From Allium sativum (taxonomy: Eukaryota; Streptophyta; Magnoliopsida; Asparagales; Amaryllidaceae), in NCBI GenBank assembly GCA_030737875.1, contig CM060912.1:122774993-122838992 (forward strand): a stretch of 64,000 bases of DNA, written 5' to 3'. The notes beneath the pieces are model-generated. The model did no database searches, was not told the DNA's origin, and was given only the letters and a program-made list of their open reading frames with translations. Made by a program: the position numbers and the translations under genes. Every line of letters starts with the position of its first letter. Within the stretch, counting starts at the first letter, position 1. Shown here piece after piece: positions 35,336 through 46,408 of the stretch.

Positions 35336-37000
35336 ACAGGTGGGTTTAACTGTTACTTGTTGTGGGGTATACCATTTTGGGCAGTGTAGTGGGGTATACT
35401 ATTAAAAGTACAAATTTTTGTATTGTGAAAAATTGCTAATGAAATGAATTTTTATTATATTATTTTGATGTCATTTGTCATACCTGTTATCAAGTTTTAG
35501 GTGATATGGTTAGCAATCTCGCTACAGGCATTTGATTTGCTGTTTTTATATTATTTGATGATTTGAGCTTTTAGATGATGTTATTTGGATATGCTTAGCT
35601 TTAATTTTGTAGTGATATCTATCTATATCACTGGTTGTGGAAATAAATTGTTCACTGTTTTCTAGCTGGTTTGAGATAATTTAAAACATTAAGTTTGAGA
35701 TAATGGATAACGTATGTAAATTTGTAGGAAATATCAAACATGATCATATATGTTGTAAATTGCTTCTAACTATATAGGACTGTATGGAAAAGTGGAAATG
35801 TTTGAGAAGGGCATACTAGCACATATAATTTTGTTTATTTAAGTACATGTATTTACACATATATATAGCTGAAAGGGTTAATTACAAAAAAAAATATGAA
35901 AGTGTAAGAATGCCTAATGGTTACGCTGCAGAGTTCCAATATTGCAACCATATAGAAGAGGCAATGGAACTGAACATACGGCTATAAATGAAAGTTGAAA
36001 AATATGACAGAACATACGGCTATAAATGGCCGAGCAGAATATTTAAACACGGTGATAAACAACCGACCAGTAAACATATACAGTGGGTATCCATATATTT
36101 ATTTTTCTGGGATGGCATAACCCTCATTTTTCTGACTAACCACTTCTCAAGTGAATCATGCAGAAATATATTCATATCTGCACATTAAGCAAATAATCAT
36201 CAAATATCACATATATTCAATATCCATAAAAGGAATTGGGTCCAAAATATCTTGTTAGATATATGGCGATAGAAAGTGACCAATTCATGCAAGTTTCATA
36301 AGCCATGCATGCTACAGTACAAGCTTTTCACCTTCACTTGGATTAGTTTAATAATTTTGGTTTATACAGAACAAAGTATATCACCTGCACTTGGATTAGT
36401 TTCATGAACCAGTGGTTATACAGAACAAAGTATATAATTTTGGTTTATTAAACAGGGGATTAGTTTAATATAAGACCCAGTGCAATGCGTGTTTTGTTTT
36501 GTTGTAATTTCAACTGCACTTGGATGAAAAAAAAAATATGTAATTTCACCGAACACAAGTATGATGACAAGGTTTTTTAAAACCGACCAGACAATTTTAT
36601 CAACATGCAAAAATATGACAGTTCAAATGTGAAATTATATAGTGCGCAAACTTCAAATGTGCAAGGTGATCACCATCGTCGACTTGACCCTAAACCATAT
36701 ATTGCAAAACTTCAAAGTTACATAAATTAAATCATATATTGCACTCTAAACAAAACATTAAAAAGACTAGTGCCGAACAGAAATTAAAATTGAACAGAAT
36801 AACATCATAACATTAAAACAACAAAACTTGTTCATACAACATAACATTACAGCACCAAAACATAACCAAACATAGAACCTTAAGTTAACATGTTCGTACA
36901 TCATATCAATACAAGTTCTAAGAGAAAAAGCTAATAATAGTTCATAAACTAAACAATCGTAAGCCACGAGCTAATTCCTAGAATCATGTATGCTTTTCTT
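35336..37000. other. Inter-gene region of the MULE
   Basis: Between the 3' ends of two convergent genes. It is AT-rich, with no recognised coding. A short internal duplication (ACTTGGATTAGTTT plus ATACAGAACAAAGTATAT) occurs near 36335-36450. Both genes' poly(A) regions must lie here. Confidence 0.5.
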
Positions 37001-39915
37001 TCATTTTTCACACTTGTATGGCTCATTCAAAGCTTCCTCCAAAACGTTCACAGCTGCTCGGTCCATTTGTAATAAGTTCGCTACTCGTCTAGGCTGCGGA
37101 GCATTTATATTTTGCTTGAGCATTTCTACTGCTTTCCCAGCAGCAATTCTCTGAAATAACATGTTATAATAAATTATCAATGTATAATGGAAATGGTAAA
37201 ACAAATTAAAGTGATTATTACCAATCTCTCATCAACGTCAACTTTTCTACTACGACTCTGTCTCAAATCTGGATGTTGAACTATAGGATGTGATTCTTTC
37301 GTATACCATTCCATGTATATAACAGCACAATCCCAAAGATTGACAACCAATGGTAGTCTTGATTTAGATGATAACACGTGATCTTCCCAATTTTCGGCAT
37401 ACCAAAAATTAACTATTATCGTACAAAATCTTATACTGGTTAGCATGCGATCTCCTATGAAACTTTTTCGGTTCCATTGGTTTGCGTGGAATTTTTTGAC
37501 AAATACCAAATTGTCTAAGTACCCTTTGCGGATAGTATGGTTCGGCAATATCAAAACATAACAAAACACCATTGAAAAATGCAACATCGGGCAATGGGTA
37601 GTGAGATCTCACATCTCGATAAGGGTCCCAACAAACCTGCAAGGCTAAACATACTCAACAACTATAATTAACTAAATTACATTTTACAGGTATTTAGTAC
37701 TTACGTCTTGTACATTTAAATCATCCGGTTGTTAATAATGGTTGAAGTGGCATCACCGGATTGTTTAATAGTTGCCATCTACACATTCGAGGCAACGAAA
37801 CGTCATAGTTTTTGTTTGGTACAGCATTCGAAAGCTCGGGAAATGATCATAAATCCATGCCTAAAGTAATATATCTGAGTATGTGGATATAAAAATCAAA
37901 ATTACATGTAAAATAATAAATTTTACTTACAGTCGGTAATGTCAAGTAACCTGACATCTGCCGGACATCGCGTCTAGAAGCCAAACCTAGTTGTCGATAC
38001 AAGTAAGCTAGTACTCCCATTCCCCAGGCATACTCTCCTAGCTGATTCACATTGTCTAGACATTTCGGATAATTAAGAGAAACTTTAGTCCCCGACTTAT
38101 CACAAAATATAGAGCAACCCAATAAATACAAAATATAAGCTCGTGTAACATTCTCGTAATCATGCTCGTTTGCATCATCTTTGTTTGCCCTTTCACCAAA
38201 TTTATCCAACAAAAAATGAAGCTTAACTGAAAGCTAGTCATTTGTTTGTTCTCTTGCTTCTGCTGAAGTAATTTCAAGATATTCCATTAATAATTGTTTT
38301 CCAGATCAGTCATCCTTCTTGTACACACACGTACCAACTATACAGGAATTTTTAAAATTTGGGCAACATCATCTAAGGTGATTGTCATTTCTCCAAATGG
38401 CATATGAAAAGAGTTAGTTTCTGGATACCATCTTTCAACGAAAGCAGATATTGTTACGTAATCAACATGCTTATACGTTTGCTGCACTAAATTGAACAAA
38501 CCGGAATTTTTAATCTTTTCAACCACAACACTAGGCATGTCCTTTAAACTCCATTCTTGTAGGATTCTCCAATGCGAAATGCATTTTAATGGCCCTCTCT
38601 CCTATGATACAATATAACACAATTTAACAAAGAAAATTATATAAAATAAATAGTGTATCAGAAGAGTAATACCTGGTGCTTATTCCATATGCCATATGTT
38701 ATGTGTGTGTTAATACTTTTAAGTAGAGAATCATTAATGCTTGAAGAAGGATGGACAAATCTAGCAACTCCAGAAGTCGATGCACCTCTAATTACGAGTG
38801 CAGAAGAAGGCTCTTTTTCTTTGTCTTCCAAATCATTCTCCTCGCTAGAATTATCACCGTCATTTGATTCATCATTGCCTCCTAAACCATCACCAGTGGA
38901 AGCGTCTGAACCATTACCACTTGACTCTTTAGAACCATCATCGGCTGATTCTTTAGAACCATCTTCACTTGATGCTTAATTGCTTGATTCATCTTCAGTG
39001 CTACTTTTATTTTCTTCAACCTCTTTTTCTAATTCTTTAACAAAGGCAATTTACCGTGCTTTCTCTAGTTCTTCGGCTCGATTACATCATAACGACGCTG
39101 TCATATGTTGTTTTCAATTTCCTATACAAATTATAAACAACTATGTGGTTACTATATGAAATACGACTAATTGTTAGTATAACCACTAATTGATAAATAT
39201 TTACACTACGATATGAATGAATGAATGAATAAAAAATTAAACTCATTGTTAGACTTAAGAGTATATTACTTGTTATTATAACCATTGGTGAATGAATAAA
39301 TTCATAAACAACTATAGCATGATTATGCGATGCTACATTAATTGCTTCTTAGACTATGAGATCAGTGATTTTATCTGGAACTAATTATTTTCATTGGACA
39401 TTTGTCACGTATAATTTGATCAAAGATATCATAATGGCTGAGTAGATAAATCATAATGGCTGTTACTAATTATTAAACTTTTATGTTGTTACACATTATA
39501 AAAAGAAAGTAATCAACATATAAAATTTAGGAACTCATACAATACAATACTTACAAAAGGTATACAAATTGAGGATTTTTTATATCTTTGATCAAGTTAT
39601 ACGCGGCAATAATCAAGTTTATGAATGGCATTATTATTTTATGCGGTGCAATTAAAACACATTTATCCTCTTATTTAAACTAAAAAATGTCTATCCATGA
39701 ATGGTGATACCAAACTAACATCAACCACCGCCACAAACACAAATGATCGGCATTTAAGCCCAGTTCTAGCAAATCAACTCGCGGCAAAAAAAGGCGATCG
39801 ATCAATGACAGTAACCCTAAATTAACACGCAAAGAATAAATCAAACCAATATTAGGGTTTAATACTTACTTGATTGGGAATGAGAGGATGCAACTGCAGC
39901 TTTTTTCCTTGGCAT
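37001..39915 (-). pseudogene. Plant mobile domain (MAIN/MAIL1-like) gene carried by the MULE, six exons
   Basis: Minus-strand exons: 39915-39870 (MPRKKAAVASSHSQS), 39121-38673 (acidic Ser/Glu/Asp-rich region), 38601-37931, 37860-37705, 37636-37222 and 37150-37001, all joined by GT-AG sites. Exon 3 carries the PMD core: RGPLKCISHW, FVERWYPETNSFHMPFGE, MTITLDDVAQILKIPV, then AYILYLLGCSIFCDKSGTKV and YAWGMGVLAYLYRQLG. Exon 4 opens AWIYDHFPSF, and exon 5 has RVLRQFGICQKIP. MAIN and MAIL1 are nuclear proteins needed for transposon silencing in Arabidopsis, and PMD genes are known to travel in transposons. Damage: a stop and shift after KIPV (about 38335), a stop near 38240, and stops in exon 4. 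It ends NEPYKCEK before the stop at 37001. Confidence 0.85.
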
Positions 39916-40239
39916 TGACAACGATTTCGGATTAAGAACGACAAGGGGAAGAGGATCTGCTTTCGGTCAGGGTTTTGAAGTGAAAGAGGTACCGATGTGA
40001 ATTTGAGACGGGAACGATAAAAGGTTGGTGGTAGCCCCTGATTAGGAAGTAGAGGTATTTGTAAGAGTGCTGGAATCTTTTTTGTGTTATTTTTTAGTTG
40101 CGGTATTAGGCAGCACATATTGCGGTGCCCTTAGCACCACACTTTTTAAATGCGTACTAGTTTACGTGATATATTTACTAGATTTTAATATTATAAATTT
40201 GCTTATTAGGTATTAAGAACCTATTATATAACGATGTTT

Positions 40240-41742
40240 AGTTATGTGACGCATTAGTCGCGTGTTGGTGGAAAACTACTCATACGCTTCACTTCAGTTT
40301 TGGAGAGATCGGTTTTACGCCACCATATTTTACCATGCTTATTGGTATACCCATCGGTCAGGGTGAACCATTACCACATGACGAGCAATATCAATAGTAT
40401 AACCATTTGTCTAGTATATTTCCACATCTTGACTTACAAGGCGAAGCCCTCACATCTGGTCATCATATTAGATGCTCCTACATTAAGCAAGCCATCCAAC
40501 ATTTAGTTCAACTTCGTCCTCCAGTTCACCATTTGGAGATTGTTAGACTTTTTATATTATATATGATGGGTAATTTATTCTTTACAGATCCATCGAACAC
40601 ATTGCCTTGTGGATATGTGGTGGTTGTTGTAGACATGTCATTTGATACTAGTCCTATTGCATACGACTGGGGTACATCTATTTTAGCTTATGTGTATAAG
40701 GGTTTGGACCATCAATGCATCGTCAGGCCACGGGCATCGTCTATTACAGGTTTTTAGGAGATTTTGCGGTACTGGTATTACGAGTACTTTCACAGCATGA
40801 CGTTTCCTACGGTGGATCCCACACTATCATTATTCTAAACACAAGTGAAAGCGTGGGCGCTCGATAACTGTAGGGATGTTCCAGAAGGACAGACACATCA
40901 TATATTTGTTGTGACTCACAATCAAATAGATATACGTACTACACAAGAGTCTGTTTTATGGCGACTGTATGATGATTCTCCTTTCTTGATCGATCCCACA
41001 GTTCAATGGGTTTTTATTCTTTCGGGTAAATGCTTCCCATTGGTATCTTCGCCACCCTGTTTAGAATTCTATTCGTACTTGGGTGAGCGTGGTTGGAGAC
41101 AAATATATAATGATGACTTTGTTCTTGATGATCCATACCCTGATACAGCTCATTTGAGGGTTTATGCCAATGATGATTTACAGCAGTATGCCAGGAAGTG
41201 GTGGTCAACAAATAGCTTCATCATTACACATATGGATTACATTTCGTTTTTGCATCAGTATTACTTTTCACCACATACAGCTCCATTTGTGCATGCGGCT
41301 GTAGTTGATTTAGTTGGACCTTCCGCTTTCAGGATTGGGGTTGTGCCCCTATTTTCCAGGACCTATCACAGAGTACGCAGGTATATTATAAACCTCAACC
41401 TCCCCAGCCTCCCTAGTATCCTCAGCCACCATATCCTTCTATGATACAAGATTACGGTTGGATTGTTGGCATGCCAAGTACAGTTGGAGTGAATAGATAC
41501 ATTGATATTACACAACCGCAGATTTTGCAGTACCCAGATCCAACTGTTTTTCCTTATGAGGAGCCATACCAGATGCATGTTGGGCTTCGACGGACAATGT
41601 GCACAGAGCATCACCAAATTATTGAGGAGTTGACAACTCGTATTAACAAGCTTACTACTGCTGATGACGATCGATATCATCCTACACCGAGAGTGGATGA
41701 CGATGACGATGACCCTTTTGGACCTGCATTTTCTCTCTAGGA
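40240..41742 (+). pseudogene. Second plant mobile domain-like pseudogene, outside the MULE
   Basis: Frames on the plus strand give PMD-like text in order: LIGIPIGQGEPLPHDEQYQ (about 40340), EIVRLFILYMMGNLFF (about 40540), YDWGTSILAYVYKGL (about 40665), then EILRYWYYEYFH, VKAWALDNCRDVPEGQTHH (about 40845) and YLGERGWRQIYND (about 41080). A Pro-rich, then Asp-rich tail ends PFGPAFSL at 41742. The layout (LF-YMMG-LFF, YDWG-LAY) matches the PMD of phosphatase-7-long-form-like plant proteins. Stops occur at about 40397, 40756 and 40837, with a frame change and stop near 41375. It differs strongly from the MULE's own PMD gene and is in the opposite orientation. It may be the gene body of the older element cut by the MULE. 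Confidence 0.6.
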
Positions 41743-42628
41743 TGATACGTGGCGCTTTGATGAGACATAGTTTGAGTTCTTGTATTATACAATTATAGTT
41801 GGATGTATCAGTATTATATAGTGTTAGATGCATGTCCCATTAGGATGTTATATGTTTGGAGTAGTCGTGTTTAGTTGATTGTAGCGTGTACTTTTATTTG
41901 TCCAAGTATTAGTAAGCATGTATTTATTTTATGTACCTTGTATCTTCTTGATATTGTTCCTTGTATTTTGCGTGTTATTTCTTGTTACTTGTAACTTGTA
42001 TGTTCTTGATATATCAGTTGTTCCGTCATGCTAGAAACGAACTACTACGACGTTACGAGGTGGTTTTTGTATAATCTATAAATTATACGTTCAAACGACA
42101 AGTAATTAATAGATTCTTTATACAATTGCTAATAATCATACATATACAAGTGGTCATAAACAGAACGATACAACTGATATTAAGCATAACGATACAAATG
42201 ATATTAAGCATAACGATACAACTAATTGCACAAATAATTACGTAAGCAAACTACATGTTATGTTTATTCTCAAGGGAGTCTAAAGCAGTTCTAAGTCGCC
42301 TGATCTCTTGTTCTAACTCATTGGCATAAGAAATGCTCCTTGGACATAAACGGTCGTTAATCCATTCAGAGTAATTGCAAACGTTCATCCATAATGAACA
42401 TAACTTGATCCTACGACCAATATTTTCTTTGTCCGCCCTTACCACTACCTACCTCCATCGCATACCAACAATAATAACAAACGGGAAAGGAGTCAACCTC
42501 CTGCTCGTAAGTTGCAACCAATCGTACTTCTTATTCATATAGTGGTCGAATAATTGAAGGTTAAGCTTCTTCAGTTAGAGGTTGAGGAGCCAAAACTAGA
42601 TGAACTTCTTGTTGAAAGGGAAGATCTT
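41743..42628. other. Non-coding stretch with a short tandem repeat and one minus-strand open frame
   Basis: About 42160-42225 holds three copies of a 25-28-bp repeat (AAGCATAACGATACAA...). On the minus strand 42445-42251 encodes 64 residues with NELEQEIRRLRTALDSLENK, a likely short coiled coil. I do not recognise it. It may be a last exon of a gene belonging to the element that also carried the PMD-like sequence. The 5 bp ATCTT before 42629 are the presumed target copy of element A. Confidence 0.3.
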
Positions 42629-42911
42629 TGTAGCACCCCGTATTTTCTGTGAACGTATAAGTAACAAATCAGAGATAATTAATTTTTAAAATAAGAATCA
42701 AGAGAAACGGGTTGCGCCATTGCGTTCATCTCGAAATTCTGCTTGGAAACGAGTCCGAGTTTTCGAGAAACGGAGTCCGTATGATGGAGATATGGCCCTT
42801 CGAAGTTTCAGAAATTTTCAGAATAGAAAACAGCTTGAAAATTCGAATTCAAATTCAAATTCAAAATCCCAGAACAGACTGGGGGGGGGGGGATTCCCAC
42901 CCATGGACCAG

Positions 42912-42985
42912 GTCGACCTGGGGGTCGACCATAGTGTCGACCTCCCAAGGGCCAGGTCGACCATAGTGTCGACCTGGGGGTCGAC
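42912..42985. promoter_or_regulatory. Phased GTCGAC palindrome array, element A 5' LTR
   Basis: Six GTCGAC hexamers start at 42912, 42924, 42936, 42956, 42968 and 42980: two triplets with exact 12-bp spacing, 20 bp apart. The last one ends 84 bp before the TATA box. The same array recurs in A's 3' LTR (about 48677-48752). Confidence 0.85.
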
Positions 42986-43068
42986 CTGCTCCCGAAACCC
43001 AGTTTTTGAACCTGATTCATTTTGATGTTTCTGGTCTCGTTTTCAGTCTAGATTCGTCCGCCTAATCC

Positions 43069-43076
43069 TATATAAA
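43069..43076 (+). promoter_or_regulatory. TATA box, element A
   Basis: TATATAAA in CCTATATAAACAACCCCC. The matching position in the 3' LTR (about 48838) reads ATATAAACAGCCCCC. Confidence 0.75.
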
Positions 43077-44475
43077 CAACCCCCTAGCCCCATTCTCTTT
43101 ACACCATTCTTCTCTAACCTTATGCTACACAATTTCATTCCTATACTCTGCCTCCGTTCTTATTAAATAAAATAATGGCGTCGTTACTCTACTGGAATCA
43201 AAACTTGTACTGATGCATCTTCTTCCAACCTGAATAGAATTAAAAGCTAAATCAAATCTCAAATCAAAGTTTAGAGCTACAACAACAATTAAAGAGGAGT
43301 AATTCAGCATTTCTGCATCAATAACAGTTTATTATCCTTTCTTAAAACCACGAAAGGCAAGTACAGTTTTTTTCCGATATAAACTTTAATTATAATTGTG
43401 ACATGATTGTAAATCTGAATTAGAGGTTGTGTACGTCCTGTTCTAATATATTTTATTCTGTATCTCTTTCTTCTTTCTGTTCTATAACCAGGCTACCACG
43501 AGCCTGCACCACATCTCATAAGAGATTAATGCACAAACGCTAAACTTTGGGACAAATAATGAATGATGACATAATTAGACATGGCTAATCTGTGACTGAT
43601 GTTGTAAACTAGATTTAGATCTATGCATATTCTGTGAATTGGAAGAAGAGGAACCATTATATGTTAACATATGACTTGTGACTTTGGACATAACGCATAT
43701 TTTGAATTAAGATCTATTATAATTTAAAGTTCTAGATTGTTGGGTATATTTTTATATAACGATTCATGACTTGAGATAAAAAGAGAATATGACTTAGGTG
43801 TGAAGATCTATATTAAGATTTGATAACTATTAAATGTGAATAACACCTAAGTGGAAGATTTTTGAATATATGACATGCATTGAAATCGGTGGCTATATTT
43901 GGTATAATTTATATGTGAATCATTTGTACTAGGCAAGTTTAACTAAAATTGGGACATGTGTTATATGGTACATTATGATCATAATCTGTGCCATGTAAAT
44001 TCAATGCAAACGTGGGGTATATGATCATACTGTGAATAATGACAATTATTTAGGCATGCAAACTTAGGCCAAATTTATAATTAGGCAAGATATGTCAATG
44101 AAACTTTAAGGAATGATTAAATCCGTTATATTGCCTAATCTGCTAGTTCTGTTATATTGCCTAAACTGCTAATTAGATTGAATTGCCTAATCTGCTAATT
44201 ATGTTAAATTGCCTTATCTGCTAAATCTGCTAAATCGCCTAATCCGTAAGATCTGTTATCTGTTTAATCTGTTGAATGGCGTAATCTATTGGAACTGAAA
44301 TGCTGAAATTTGAAGTATGTAAATCTGTAGGCTCGATTTAAAATTGAGCAAAACTTGTTAATAGAACCTCAAATAATCTGCTGTAACTTGTACAGAAGTT
44401 AATTTGTTAAATTAGCATGATTAGTCTGATATTAGCATAGTCTGTGAATGAATGCATTGGCTAAACATGAAACAG

Positions 44476-44682
44476 GGCTAACTCGAGGTTAGAGTGAGTT
44501 TGCAGCATAATCCTGCCCGGAACCGCCTGGGACATCCAGTGGCCGCAAACAATAGGTTCTAATGTGAGAAGTTAGTCATAACGTGCTTGAAACCCGAGGT
44601 TAGACTCGGTTTGCGACAGAAACCTGCCCGGAACCAACCGGCCTAACCAGTGGCCACAAACTGTCAGTCTAATATGAGAGGT
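44476..44682 (+). other. Tandem structured RNA units, element A
   Basis: Unit 1 (44476-44577): outer helix GGCTAAC/GTTAGTC, middle helix GTTAGA/TCTAAT, inner helix GTTTGCAGC/GCCGCAAAC with one mismatch. Unit 2 (about 44594-44682): middle helix GTTAGACT/AGTCTAAT, inner helix GTTTG/CAAAC, weak outer helix. Both tops start CTGCCCGGAACC and end CCAG. The helices recur with different bases in B and C. Confidence 0.7.
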
Positions 44683-45226
44683 CTACACATTAATTTTTAA
44701 TTAATACAAAACTAAGATAAATATGATGTCTAAAATGTGTTGGGTGGATAGGGTTAAACCAATTGGACTAATGAATTAAACAAACCCGTTTCATGAATCT
44801 GTAGGCCCAATTACAAAGTTAGACAAATCTGTAAATCTGTTAAATCTGTATATCTGGTCCGTTAGTCTGAAAATTTGTCTGATCTATGAACTAGTTGATC
44901 TGAACCCTGTATGTCTGAACTTGTAAACAAGTTAATCTGAAATCTGTTAGTCTGGTGACATAAGGTTAGGAGGGAAATTGCTTGTGTCATCTATTGTTTG
45001 GGACCCATATTAGTCAGTAACCCTTTCTGGTATCAAAACTTTGACCCAACAGTAGGTAGGGTCTGGGCACGCTTACTGAACTAATTATAAGCGGTTCATT
45101 CTGATAATGGCGAGGGGTGTCGATGGTGTGTTCCAACCGGGTCATGTGCGTGCATGGATCCGGTCTGCCTCTGAGGATGTAAGACGCCGTGACATCTGTA
45201 AATAGGTTTGTGTCATACATGGGTTG

Positions 45227-45257
45227 CCACTTTAGGGAATGATACACCCTTCTGTGG
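45227..45257 (+). other. Hairpin with 9-nt TGATA loop, element A
   Basis: CCAC-TTTA-GGG, loop AATGATACA, CCC-TTCT-GTGG. TAGGGAGCCGATCG follows 24 bp later. The same hairpin and follow-on motif occur in B and C. Confidence 0.65.
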
Positions 45258-45369
45258 GGCTGGCACAGGGTATTTATGTATTAGGGAGCCGATCGCATGG
45301 GGTAGGACTTAAGGTACACTTAGATCTGTCTGTTTATGTGGGGTACCTCTGTTTCTATTGGGTGGTAAC

Positions 45370-45620
45370 ACCCGTCTGTTTCTGCGTGGTACCGTCTGTT
45401 GAGGTGGTAAAGGCCCATTTACTAGTGTACACCTAATTCTACATTCTGTTCCCATAGGGATTAATCTTTTTCTGTTTCTGTACCTTCTGTTCGGGTGGTA
45501 AAGGCCCATTATTAGCATTCTGTTTCTATACCTTCTGTCCGGGTGGTAAAGGCCCATTATTAGCATTCTGTTTCTGTACCTTCTGTTGGGGCGGTAAAGG
45601 CTCATTACTAGAATTCTCTT
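45370..45620. repeat. 48-bp minisatellite, about 4 copies, element A LTR
   Basis: GGGTGGTAAAGGCCCATT recurs at 45493 and 45541, with weaker copies before and after; TTCTGTTTCTGTACCTTCTG lies between. Absent from B and C. Confidence 0.8.
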
Positions 45621-46233
45621 CTGTGGAAATTATTCTGTTCCCATTCCTGTTTAGTTTAGACATTAGTATAACCCTAATCCTGTTATACTAGTATTAGTGC
45701 AGAGAAATGAAAAGTAATATTATTCTGTTTCTCCTGTTTAACCTAAGTGCATCTGCTACTCATGTTACAGTTATCTCTTACCCAGCTCATTTTCATGTCA
45801 TAATTATTATTATCTGTTCATATGCTGAAAGTCACTGGATTTGCCAAACTTTATGTCTGATCTTGCTTGTTTTCGCCCCTTTTTCTTCCGTTTCCCCCCA
45901 GGTTTTCCAAGGAGGGAATACTTTAGCTTGATCCGGATTTCTTCTGCTTCAAGTGTGTAAAGTATGGCTTAACTTCTTATGGCATCTTCTGTGGGGATTA
46001 TGATTTTAAAGTTTTGTACTCTGTTGACTTGCTGAACAAGACTAATATTTATGTACTTGAGTTTTTGGTAAAGATGTAACCATACTGATTTCTGTTGTCT
46101 GTTGTAATAAAGTTATAATTTCCCAAGTATTGTTTATTAGTCTTGAAATTTTCTGTTATGTTTACTAAAATGCTCCACCAAAGTTAAGGCATTCCCATTG
46201 TGAGTGTCCTTAACGGAGGTGGGGTGTTACACT

Positions 46234-46245
46234 TGGTATCAGAGC
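46234..46245 (+). promoter_or_regulatory. Primer-binding site, element A
   Basis: TGGTATCAGAGC begins two bases after the LTR. It is the standard plant site complementary to the 3' end of initiator methionine tRNA. Confidence 0.92.
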
Positions 46246-46408
46246 TGAAGGTTACCAGATTGGGTAAAGTTTTTGAAAACTATTTTCAAAAAGGTTTTAA
46301 AAGAAGTATTTTCAAAAATAAAGGTTTATTTTGAAAAACATAATCCCCAAAAAGCCATATATCTATCTTTTCAGTTCTCCGTTTTAAATCTTTTTCTTTC
46401 ATTCCAGC

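Larger units (their letters stand above)
31960..40142 (+). mobile_element. 8.2-kb Mutator-like element (MULE) carrying OTU and PMD genes
   Basis: Terminal inverted repeats of about 57 bp: the left starts GTGTGGTGCAATGAGC and the right, on the minus strand, GTGTGGTGCTAAGGGC; both continue CAATATGTGCTGCCTAATAC. An 8-bp direct repeat TTTTTAAA flanks the element (31952-31959; 40143-40150); MULEs usually make 8-11 bp duplications. The left half codes a transposase with an OTU domain on the plus strand. The right half codes a six-exon plant mobile domain gene on the minus strand, so the two genes converge. Both genes are broken, so the copy is not active now. Confidence 0.9.
43357..45901 (+). other. 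Candidate LTR-resident intron, element A (2.5 kb)
   Basis: The donor is AAAG|GCAAGT (a GC-type donor, identical in the 3' LTR). The acceptor is a run of C and T ending CCCCCCAG|G at 45901, with CTGAT as a possible branch point about 45 nt upstream. Elements B and C have a donor and an acceptor at the same places, which is the main support. Confidence 0.55.
42629..46231 (+). mobile_element. 5' LTR of element A (3.6 kb)
   Basis: The LTR runs TGTAGCACCCCGTATTTTC ... GGTGGGGTGTTACA, followed by the primer site. In order it contains the GTCGAC array (42912-42985), a TATA box (43069), a short leader, a candidate splice donor (43357), conserved RNA structures (44476-44682; 45227-45257), a 48-bp minisatellite, a candidate acceptor (45901) and a poly(A)-like AATAAAG (about 46107). 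U3 is thus only about 0.47 kb and the rest is R-U5. Confidence 0.9.

Noticed and set aside
45309..45605. Minus-strand frame with repeated RPNRRYRNRMLIMGLYH
   Set aside because: It is the translation of the 48-bp minisatellite on the non-transcribed strand.
46234..46245. tRNA-like piece TGGTATCAGAGC
   Set aside because: It is only the 12-nt primer-binding site; no cloverleaf surrounds it. No tRNA or rRNA gene was found in the window.
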